This document shows, piece after piece, positions 50,665-64,000 of a stretch of DNA of 64,000 nt (within the stretch, counting starts at the first letter, position 1; each line of letters begins with the position of its first letter). The position numbers were made by a program, and so were the translations under genes. Source of the stretch: Lysobacteraceae bacterium PS02065 (GTDB lineage Bacteria; Pseudomonadota; Gammaproteobacteria; Xanthomonadales; Rhodanobacteraceae); NCBI GenBank assembly GCA_029959555.1, contig JASCPI010000027.1, forward strand, positions 1 through 64,000, read 5' to 3'. The notes beneath the pieces are model-generated. The model was not told the origin of the DNA and made no database searches. It saw only the letters and a list, made by a program, of their open reading frames with translations.

Positions 50665-52011
50665 ATGCATCGTCACGTCCGCGAGCGGGTCGCATGCTGG
50701 ATCACGCTCGGCGCCGCCGCCCTGCTGCCTGCGTCGGCCCGTGCCTTCCCGGAGCCGCAATGGACCACGTCATGGCGCGTCGACGGTGCGCCATGGACCA
50801 CCGGTTCGACGCTCGATCGCGCCGACGACGGCGACCTGTACGTGACGCTCGAGCTCGCGCGTGCAGGCAGCAACCGCATCGCGCTCTCGCGCCTGTCGGG
50901 GCAAGGGACTCTGGCGTGGACGCGGGAGCATGTCGGCACCCATGTGCTGGGCGGGGGCGCTGCTCTCCTGCCGGATGGGCCGGTGGCACTGATCGGCGAG
51001 CGCGGCGACATCGGCATCTTCGCGCAGGCGCTGGACGCGCAAGGCCTGCCCGTGTGGGAACACGGCCAGCCGGATGGGCGCCTCGACCTCGGCGCGAAGG
51101 CCGTCGGCGTCCGCGTCTCGGCGATCGGGATCCACGGCGACCTGCTCGTGCGCGCGCGCGAGGGCACGGATCTCGCCGTGCTGCGCTTCGCCGCCGGCAG
51201 CGGCGTTCCGCTGCCGGCATGGCGCTGGGCGTCGGGGCTGTCGTCCATTCGCATGATGTCGATCGCCCCGCTCGCGGATGGTGGAGCGGTCGTGGCCGCA
51301 CACGGCCCCGGCACGATGAGCGGATTCCTCACCGTGCGCTTCGCGCCGGACGGAACGGTGCGGCATGCGGATCTGGAAGCGGGTGACATCGGCAATCCGC
51401 TCGGCCATGCCAGCGTGTTCGCGACCGCCGACGACGCGTCGATCGTCGTCGCATCGCCGGAGACGCAGCTGGGCTCGCCGGGCGCCATGGCGTGGAAGAT
51501 CGCTGCGGACGGCACGCGTGTCTGGACGCGCCAGCTGTCCAACCAGGCCGTGCTCGCCGAAACCTTCAGTACCGGGCCGTCGATCCTCGCCGCCGACGGC
51601 GACCTGCTCGTGGCGGTTCGCGGATCGAGCCACACGATGCGGCTGCTGCGCGTGGACAGCACCACCGGCGTGACCCGCTGGGATCGATCGTCGTCGATGA
51701 TCGGTGACGTCACCTCGCTCGCCGAAGCGCCGAACGGGCGCATTCTCGCCGTCGGCTTCGCGTTCGTGATGGGCGGAGGGGGGCGCACCACCGCGAAACT
51801 CGTCGAGTTCGAATCCGACGGCACACCCTGCCGGGAGGGCGAAGTCGCCTCGCTGTGGAGCTTCGGCGCGGCGGTCGCGGGCGGCGAAGGCTGGACCGTG
51901 CTGGGCAGTGGCGGTGAAAGCGGGGACGAAGGTGCTCGCCTGCAGCGTTACGATGCCGCTGGAGCGTGCACGCTGGATCCTGTCTTCGCCGACGGTTTCG
52001 ATCCCGGTTGA
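50665..52011 (+). CDS. Secreted propeller-like protein ending in VFADGFDPG
   Basis: A 448-residue protein with a signal peptide (ALLPASARAF) and a body of repeated short strands with Gly-Asp turns (ADDGDLYVTLELA, DGGAVVAAHG, ADGDLLVAVRG, APNGRILAVGF), consistent with a beta-propeller, possibly PQQ- or delta-60-like. No catalytic residues are clear. The last nine residues are VFADGFDPG. GGGAG precedes the ATG at 50665. It is divergent from the metalloprotease gene across 261 bases. Function unknown. Confidence 0.75.
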   Translation: MHRHVRERVACWITLGAAALLPASARAFPEPQWTTSWRVDGAPWTTGSTLDRADDGDLYVTLELARAGSNRIALSRLSGQGTLAWTREHVGTHVLGGGAALLPDGPVALIGERGDIGIFAQALDAQGLPVWEHGQPDGRLDLGAKAVGVRVSAIGIHGDLLVRAREGTDLAVLRFAAGSGVPLPAWRWASGLSSIRMMSIAPLADGGAVVAAHGPGTMSGFLTVRFAPDGTVRHADLEAGDIGNPLGHASVFATADDASIVVASPETQLGSPGAMAWKIAADGTRVWTRQLSNQAVLAETFSTGPSILAADGDLLVAVRGSSHTMRLLRVDSTTGVTRWDRSSSMIGDVTSLAEAPNGRILAVGFAFVMGGGGRTTAKLVEFESDGTPCREGEVASLWSFGAAVAGGEGWTVLGSGGESGDEGARLQRYDAAGACTLDPVFADGFDPG

Positions 52012-52096
52012 ATCCGCCGCGGACCCGTGACGTCAGCCCGATTCGGATCTGCCCGCATGCGGTGTGTCGGCGGTGTCCGTCACGCGACGAGAGGCA

Positions 52097-52864
<768 letters not shown>

Positions 52865-52877
52865 GCGTGGAGGTCGT

Positions 52878-53729
52878 TCAGTGGCCGCGCAGCGCGGCGA
52901 GTTCCGGGCCGTGTCGCCATTCCAGCAGCGATTTGAGCCCGAGCGTGATGAACGCGAGGATCGCGAGCAGCGAAGCCACCGCGAAGGCCGCGGTCAGCTG
53001 GTAGTCGTTGTACAGCACCTCGACGTGCAGCGGCATCGTGTTGGTGAGGCCGCGGATGTGGCCGCTGACCACCGAGACCGCGCCGAACTCGCCCATCGCG
53101 CGTGCATTGCACAGCAGCACGCCGTAGAGCAGGCCCCAGCGGATGTTGGGCAGGGTGACGTGCCAGAACGTGCTCCAGCCGCCCGCGCCGAGCGTCAGCG
53201 CGGCGTACTCCTCGTCGCTGCCCTGCGCCTGCATGAGCGGGATGAGTTCGCGCGCGACGAACGGGAACGTCACGAACACGGTCGCCACGACGAGGCCGGG
53301 CAGCGCGAAGATGATCTTGATGTCGTGCGCCTCGAGCCAGGGATGCAGCCAGCCGCTGCGGCCGAACAGCAGCACCCAGACCAGGCCTGCGATCACCGGT
53401 GACACCGAGAACGGCAGGTCGATCAGCGTGACCAGCAGGTTCTTGCCGCGGAACTCGAACTTGGTGATCGCCCATGCCGCGGCGACGCCGAATACCGTGT
53501 TGAGCGGTACCGCGATCGCCGCGACGAGCAGCGTGAGCTTGATCGCGTGCACGGCATCGGGGTCGGTCGCCGCGGCCTTGAACGTGGCCCAGCCGCCTTT
53601 CCAGACCTCGGCGAAGATCACGCCGAGCGGCATCAGCAGGAACACGCCGAGCAGCGCCAGCGCGAGCAGGATCAGCGCGACGCGCAGCCACAGCGGCTCG
53701 GTCGTCGCGTTGGATCGCGCGCGCGTCAC
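52878..53729 (-). CDS. cysW: CysW, sulfate ABC transporter permease
   Basis: A 283-residue permease with six transmembrane segments and the EAA-like loop ([27 protein letters not shown]). It matches CysW, the second permease of the sulfate/thiosulfate importer: [16 protein letters not shown] and [11 protein letters not shown] are family motifs. It ends 13 bases before cysA and starts 21 bases after cysT on the same transcript. Confidence 0.94.
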   Translation of the reverse strand: MTRARSNATTEPLWLRVALILLALALLGVFLLMPLGVIFAEVWKGGWATFKAAATDPDAVHAIKLTLLVAAIAVPLNTVFGVAAAWAITKFEFRGKNLLVTLIDLPFSVSPVIAGLVWVLLFGRSGWLHPWLEAHDIKIIFALPGLVVATVFVTFPFVARELIPLMQAQGSDEEYAALTLGAGGWSTFWHVTLPNIRWGLLYGVLLCNARAMGEFGAVSVVSGHIRGLTNTMPLHVEVLYNDYQLTAAFAVASLLAILAFITLGLKSLLEWRHGPELAALRGH

Positions 53730-53750
53730 GATCGCCCCCCCCGTGCCCGG

Positions 53751-54611
53751 TCAGTGCGCATGGCGACGGCTCCAGTGCTGCAGCAGGTTGATCACGAACA
53801 GCAGCACGAACGAGATCGCGAGCATCGCCACGGCGATCGCGGCGGCACCGTCGTAGTCGAACTCCTCGAGCCGGATGAAGATCAGCAGCGGCGCGATCTC
53901 CGACACGTTCGGCAGGTTGCCGGCGATGAAGATGACCGAGCCGAACTCGCCTACCGCGCGCGCGAACGCGAGCGCGCAGCCGGTCAGCAGCGCCGGCATC
54001 ACGAGTGGCAGGATCACGCGCGTGATGGTCTGCCAGCGCGAAGCTCCGAGTGTCGCGGCGGCCTCCTCGAGATGCACGTCGAGATCCTCGAGCACGGGTT
54101 CGAGCGTGCGCACGACGAACGGCAGGCTCACGAACGTCATCGCGAGCATCACGCCGACCGGCGTGTAGGCGACCTGCAGGCCGAGCGCCTCGAGCGGCGC
54201 GCCGAGCCAGCCGTTCGAGGCGTACAGCGTGGTCAGCGCGATGCCCGCGACCGCGGTCGGCAGCGCGAACGGCAGGTCGATCATCGCCTGGAACAGGCGC
54301 TTGCCCGGGAACGCGTAGCGCACGAACACCCAGGCGAACAGCACGCCGAGTACGGCGTTGAGTGCGGTCGCGCCGAGCGCGCCCGCGAAGCTCAGCCACA
54401 GTGCGTTGAGCACGCGTTCGCTCGTGACGGCGGCCCAGAAGCCGGAAAAGCCGAGCCCGCCCGCGCGCACGAACAGCGCGGCGAGAGGGATCAGCACGAT
54501 CAGCGACAGGTAGCTCAGCGTGAAGCCGAGCGTGAGGCCGAATCCCGGCATCGCCGAACGCCGCGTACGGCGCGGTCGGTGGGGCGCGGGCGAGGTCATG
54601 GTCGTGCTCAT
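53751..54611 (-). CDS. cysT: CysT, sulfate ABC transporter permease
   Basis: A 286-residue permease with six transmembrane segments, LPFALPTAVAGIALTTLY, the EAA-like loop (LEEAAATLGASRWQTITRVILP) and VGEFGSVIFIAGNLP, typical of CysT/CysU. The N-terminus has a basic stretch (HRPRRTRRS) that may be in excess; the ATG at 54596 is another possible start. It follows sbp by 37 bases. Confidence 0.94.
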   Translation of the reverse strand: MSTTMTSPAPHRPRRTRRSAMPGFGLTLGFTLSYLSLIVLIPLAALFVRAGGLGFSGFWAAVTSERVLNALWLSFAGALGATALNAVLGVLFAWVFVRYAFPGKRLFQAMIDLPFALPTAVAGIALTTLYASNGWLGAPLEALGLQVAYTPVGVMLAMTFVSLPFVVRTLEPVLEDLDVHLEEAAATLGASRWQTITRVILPLVMPALLTGCALAFARAVGEFGSVIFIAGNLPNVSEIAPLLIFIRLEEFDYDGAAAIAVAMLAISFVLLFVINLLQHWSRRHAH

Positions 54612-54648
54612 CGGTCCCCTGGGGCGCCGCGGCGCGACCGCGGCGGCA

Positions 54649-55662
54649 TCACTTCTTCGTGTAGATCTGGTCGAACACGCCGCCGTCGCCGAAGAACTTC
54701 GGCTGCACGGTCTTCCAACCGCCGAAGTCGCGGATGTTGACGAGTTCGAGGGTCGGGAAGTCCGCAGCGTAGCGTGCGGCGACGCCTTCGTGCAGCGGAC
54801 GGTAGTGGTTCTTCGCGATCACGTCCTGCGCGGCCTCGGTGTAGAGGAACTCGAGGTAGGCCTTGGCGATGTCGGCGACGCCGTGCTTGTCGGCGTTCTT
54901 CGGCAGCACCGCCACGGGCGGCTGCGCGAGGATCGACAGCGACGGCACGACGATGTCGAACTTCTCCGCGCCGAATTCCTTGAGCACGAGATGGGCCTCG
55001 TTCTCCCACGCGATCAGTACGTCGCCGAGGCCGCGTTGCGCGAACGTCACGGTCGAGCCGCGCGCGCCGGTGTCGAGCACGGGCACGTTCGCGAACAGCT
55101 GGCCGAGGTAGGCGCGCGCCTTGGCCTCGTCGTTGGCGTTGTGCTTGAGCGCCCAGGCCCATGCGCCGATCACGTTCCAGCGCGCACCGGCCGAGGTCTT
55201 CGGGTTCGGCGTGATGACCTTGACGCCGGATTTGGCGAGGTCGCCCCAGTCGGCGATGCCCTTCGGGTTGCCCTTGCGCACGAGGAAGATGATCGTGGAC
55301 GCATACGGCGTCGCATCGTTGGGCAGCAGCTCCTGCCAGTTCGCGGGCGCGAGGCCGCCGTGCTCGACGAGTGCGTCGATGTCCGAGGCGATGCCGAGCG
55401 TGGCCACGTCGGCCTCGAGGCCGTCGATGATCGCGCGGGCCTGCTTGGACGAGCCGCCGTGCGACTGGCGGATCGTCAGCGTGTCGCCGGTCTTGGCCTT
55501 CCAGTCGGCGATGAACAGCGGATTGAGCTGCTGGTAGAGCTCGCGCGTCGGGTCATACGACACGTTGAGCAGCGTGCGGTCCGCGGCGAATGCACCGCCC
55601 CCGAAGGCATGCCCGAGCACGATCGCGCCGAGCAGCAACGCCGTCCTGATGGTTCCGCGCAT
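54649..55662 (-). CDS. sbp: Sulfate-binding protein
   Basis: A 337-residue periplasmic binding protein with a signal peptide (HAFGGGAFAADRTL) and the family motifs LLNVSYDPTRELY, QSHGGSSKQARAIIDGLEADV, GNPKGIADWGDL and GDVLIAWENEA. It captures sulfate for the CysTWA transporter. AGGGGA precedes the ATG at 55662. It is the first gene of the operon, so the promoter should lie in 55663-55779; I see no clear regulator site there. Confidence 0.95.
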   Translation of the reverse strand: MRGTIRTALLLGAIVLGHAFGGGAFAADRTLLNVSYDPTRELYQQLNPLFIADWKAKTGDTLTIRQSHGGSSKQARAIIDGLEADVATLGIASDIDALVEHGGLAPANWQELLPNDATPYASTIIFLVRKGNPKGIADWGDLAKSGVKVITPNPKTSAGARWNVIGAWAWALKHNANDEAKARAYLGQLFANVPVLDTGARGSTVTFAQRGLGDVLIAWENEAHLVLKEFGAEKFDIVVPSLSILAQPPVAVLPKNADKHGVADIAKAYLEFLYTEAAQDVIAKNHYRPLHEGVAARYAADFPTLELVNIRDFGGWKTVQPKFFGDGGVFDQIYTKK

Positions 55663-55779
55663 GGCCGTGTCCCCTGAGTGTCGAGAGGGGATCGATTGTG
55701 CGCGTGGGCAGTTAGCAAAAGGTTATGCGCGGCATGGTGCTTCGGCATGTGCATAGGTCCTGGCATGCGTGGCACGCAC

Positions 55780-55809
55780 AAAAAAGAAGGGCGCCTTGCG
55801 GCGCCCTTC
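55780..55809 (-). terminator. Intrinsic terminator after the subtilase gene
   Basis: GAAGGGCGCC and GGCGCCCTTC form a perfect 10-bp stem with a TTGC loop. On the minus strand it is followed by TTTTTTGTG. It starts 27 bases past the subtilase stop and is the clearest rho-independent terminator of the window. Confidence 0.85.
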
Positions 55810-55836
55810 GTGGTCAATGCGACCGGTGCAGCGAGG

Positions 55837-62040
<6,204 letters not shown>

Positions 62041-62212
62041 GAAATTCCCCAACATTTCGGATGGACGAAACGGACGCACGGCTCCGCCGGCCGCGCAGGC
62101 GCAGCCGGTCGTCCCTGTCGAAGCAGCGATCCCCTGTAGGCCCGTATCCCTTCCTGATACGGACGCGCCGATCTTGTGCCTGAACATGCGGCAAGGCAAC
62201 GGGTTTGTGATC

Positions 62213-62222
62213 GGTTGCAACC
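62213..62222. promoter_or_regulatory. GGTTGCAACC palindrome, possible operator
   Basis: A perfect 10-bp palindrome in the A/T-rich part of the divergent region, followed by AAATTTAC. The form is like LacI/GntR-type operators. It lies 173 bases upstream of the subtilase start. No regulator gene is adjacent. Confidence 0.35.
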
Positions 62223-62340
62223 AAATTTACATATGGATCGGGTAGGGGGTGCCGATCGGCTCGCGGTTCGGGGCCGGGGGCTCGAGGCGCCGGGAGGCCT
62301 TCGCGCGCGCGTCCTGTCGACGGGACCGGCCTTGCCGCAG

Positions 62341-62370
62341 GCGACAGCGCGCGCCACCGGTGGCTATGAT
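62341..62370 (+). promoter_or_regulatory. Possible sigma-70 promoter for the APC permease
   Basis: GCGACA and TATGAT are 18 bases apart. TATGAT differs from the consensus at one base. The end is 27 bases before the chosen start codon. Confidence 0.4.
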
Positions 62371-62396
62371 CGGGCGCTGCCCTGGGGAGGATGCCG

Positions 62397-63833
62397 ATGA
62401 GCCTGATCGCGAAGCTGACGCGCCACAAGAGCGTCGAACAACTGCAGGCCGAGCTCGGCCAGCGGCGGGATTTCCGCCGCGTGCTCGGCCTGTGGCAGCT
62501 CACCAGCATCGGCCTCGGCGGCATCATAGGCGTCGGCATCTTCGTGCTGGCCGGCCAGCAGGCCGCCGCGAATGCCGGTCCCGCGGTCGCCCTCGCGTTC
62601 GTGATCGCCGGCATCGCGAGCGCCGCGGCGGCGCTGTGCTACGCCGAGTTCGCCGGCATGATCCCGGTCACCGGCAGCGCCTACACCTACGGCTATGCGG
62701 TACTCGGCGAGTTCGCAGCCTGGCTGATCGGCTGGGACCTGCTGCTCGAGTACGCGCTCATCGTCGCCGCGGTCGCGAGCGGCTGGGCGGGTTACCTGCA
62801 GAACATCCTCGAGGCGATGGGCCTTGGCCTGCCGGTGTGGGCGCAGGGCGCCTACGGCACCGGCGAAGGCCGATACTTCAACGTCATCGCCGCGCTCGTC
62901 GCGATGGCGATCGCCGTGTTGCTGACGATGCGCACCGAACTCGGCGCGCGTATCAATACCGCCGTGGTGATCGTCAAGATCATCGGCGTCGCCCTGATCA
63001 TCGGCGTCGGCGTGTTCTACATCGATCCGGCCAACTGGACGCCGTTCATCCCCGAGCGCATCGTCGGCGACGACGGCAAGAGCCACTTCGGCTTCAACGG
63101 CGTCGTCACCGCGGCGGCCGTCGTGTTCTTCGCGGTGTTCGGCTACGACACGCTGACCACCGCCGCGGAAGAGGCGAAGAACCCGCAGCGCGACCTGCCG
63201 CGCGCGATCCTGCTCTCGCTCGGCATCTCGATGGCGCTGTACCTGACGATCTCGCTCGTGCTGACGGGCGTCGCGCACTACTCGACGCTCGGCAACGACG
63301 CGCCGGTCGCCAACGCGTTCGGCGCGCTGGGCCTGACCTGGGTGCGTGTGGCGATCTCGATCACCGCCGTGACCGGCATCATCAGCGTCGTGTTCGCCTT
63401 CATGCTCGGCGCCGCGCGCATCTGGTACGCGTTGGCCCGCGACGGCCTGCTGCCGGCGTGGTTCGCCAGGCCGCACCCGACCTACGGCACGCCCTACCGT
63501 CCGACGCTGATCCTCGGCGTCGTCACCGGCCTCGCCGCGGGAGCGTTCCCGATCGGCGAGCTCGCGGAAATGGTCAACATCGGCGTGCTCGCGGCGTTCA
63601 TCGTGATCTGCGCTTCGATCATCGTGCTGCGCGTGCGCCGTCCCGAGCTGCCGCGCGGGTTCCGCACGCCGTTCGTGCCGGTGGTGCCGCTGATCGGCAT
63701 CGGGTTCTCGATCTGGCTGATCTCGGGCCTGCCGCTGCACACGTTCGAGCGCTTCGGCATCTGGCTCGCGATCGGCCTGCTCGTGTACTTCGGCTACGGC
63801 ATCCGCCACAGCCGCCTGTCCCGCCCCGATTGA
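62397..63833 (+). CDS. APC-family amino acid permease
   Basis: A 478-residue transporter with about twelve transmembrane segments and the APC signature in the first helix (GLGGIIGVGIFVLAGQQAA) and in TGSAYTYGYAVLGEFAAWLIGW. GYDTLTTAAEEAKNPQRDLPRAI is typical of the cationic amino acid transporter (YfnA/CAT-like) branch. The substrate is not certain. An ATG at 62391 directly abuts the ribosome binding site GGGGAGG, so the ATG at 62397, with 6 bases of spacing, is the better start. Confidence 0.92.
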   Translation: MSLIAKLTRHKSVEQLQAELGQRRDFRRVLGLWQLTSIGLGGIIGVGIFVLAGQQAAANAGPAVALAFVIAGIASAAAALCYAEFAGMIPVTGSAYTYGYAVLGEFAAWLIGWDLLLEYALIVAAVASGWAGYLQNILEAMGLGLPVWAQGAYGTGEGRYFNVIAALVAMAIAVLLTMRTELGARINTAVVIVKIIGVALIIGVGVFYIDPANWTPFIPERIVGDDGKSHFGFNGVVTAAAVVFFAVFGYDTLTTAAEEAKNPQRDLPRAILLSLGISMALYLTISLVLTGVAHYSTLGNDAPVANAFGALGLTWVRVAISITAVTGIISVVFAFMLGAARIWYALARDGLLPAWFARPHPTYGTPYRPTLILGVVTGLAAGAFPIGELAEMVNIGVLAAFIVICASIIVLRVRRPELPRGFRTPFVPVVPLIGIGFSIWLISGLPLHTFERFGIWLAIGLLVYFGYGIRHSRLSRPD

Positions 63834-63846
63834 TCGGCGGCGATCG

Positions 63847-63870
63847 GGGCCGGCGCCGTGGCGCCGGCCC
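63847..63870. terminator. Hairpin between convergent permease and partial gene
   Basis: GGGCCGGCG and CGCCGGCCC can pair around a 6-base loop, between the permease stop and the stop of the gene at the window end. It could act in both directions. No U tract is seen. Confidence 0.5.
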
Positions 63871-63878
63871 TGTCACGA

Positions 63879-64000
63879 TCAGTCGTAGGTGCCGAGGAAG
63901 ATGCGGTCGTTCGCGTAACCGTAGATCGCGAACGGCAGGTCCACGCGATGCGGCGAGTTCGGATCGCCGCTGCGGATCGGGTTGATCCAGCTGCCTGCCG
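63879..64000 (-). CDS. 3' end of a protein cut by the window edge
   Basis: The last 40 or so codons of a minus-strand gene, reading ...INPIRSGDPNSPHRVDLPF then AIYGYANDRIFLGTYD and TGA. Codon use is like the neighbours. The fragment is too short to name. NDRIF near the end recalls the DRIFADGFD motif of other secreted proteins here but lacks the Gly-Phe pair. It is convergent with the permease gene. Confidence 0.55.
   Translation of the reverse strand, partial: AGSWINPIRSGDPNSPHRVDLPFAIYGYANDRIFLGTYD

Larger units (their letters stand above)
62041..62396. other. Divergent promoter region between subtilase and permease genes
   Basis: A 356-base gap without coding sequence. It has a local A/T-rich stretch at 62203-62242, where the subtilase promoter probably lies, including a perfect 10-bp palindrome listed separately. 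On the permease side there is a -10-like box before a strong ribosome binding site. Confidence 0.5.

Overview
The window is about 70% GC chromosomal DNA with strong third-position GC bias, densely coding on both strands. It has no rRNA, tRNA, CRISPR array, transposase or integrase that I can see. The gene complement suggests a gammaproteobacterium of the Xanthomonadales/Lysobacterales type, perhaps Rhodanobacteraceae-like: many secreted peptidases and lipoproteins, an I78-type inhibitor, a long TrpS with a C-terminal extension, secreted proteins carrying an F-A-D-G-F-D-type motif, and an IPTL-CTERM-like segment. This placement is inference from gene style, not from a marker gene.

Region 1 (1-11.8 kb) is a methanol-oxidation locus. 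A plus-strand operon, mxaR-mxaS-mxaA-mxaC-mxaK-mxaL-mxaD, has mostly overlapping start and stop codons. It converges on a minus-strand series: a lanthanide-type methanol dehydrogenase xoxF, a XoxJ-like binding protein fused to ankyrin repeats, a c-type cytochrome (xoxG-like) and a YVTN beta-propeller protein. No mxaF or mxaI lies in the window, so the accessory proteins probably serve XoxF. A good sigma-54 type -24/-12 element lies upstream of xoxF, with an inverted repeat further upstream that could be an activator site.

Region 2 (11.8-30.5 kb) is housekeeping and envelope genes: an S9 peptidase lipoprotein, topoisomerase IB, an I78 inhibitor, a YcxB-like protein, an M28 peptidase, a DUF4398/OmpA pair, an 18-residue-repeat beta-solenoid protein, gpmI-envC-S41 peptidase, an FMN-dependent glutamate-synthase-like protein, a lipase, an MBL hydrolase, a delta-60-repeat protein and an alkaline phosphatase.

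Region 3 (30.6-41.5 kb) is the most unusual part. A 2,553-residue secreted protein carries an internal IPTL-CTERM-like segment, nine ~131-residue repeats (two exact-length 1,575-bp blocks of four plus one) and a C-terminal beta-helix. It is followed by three paralogous phage-tail-collar (microcystin-dependent-protein type) genes, a secreted protein, a GNAT acetyltransferase overlapping it, and a convergent DUF6916-like gene. There is no other phage gene. I read this as a domesticated surface or appendage locus.

Region 4 (41.6-64 kb) holds trpS, a NagX-like acyltransferase, an Hpt-receiver fusion, arginase, a PAS-GGDEF diguanylate cyclase, an M12B-type metalloprotease, a secreted propeller protein, the sulfate ABC transporter operon (sbp-cysT-cysW-cysA, with a short CysA), a 2,067-residue secreted subtilase, an APC amino-acid permease, and the 3' end of a further gene. 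The many secreted peptidases and the amino-acid permease fit a protein-degrading heterotroph that also oxidises methanol or other alcohols with a lanthanide enzyme.
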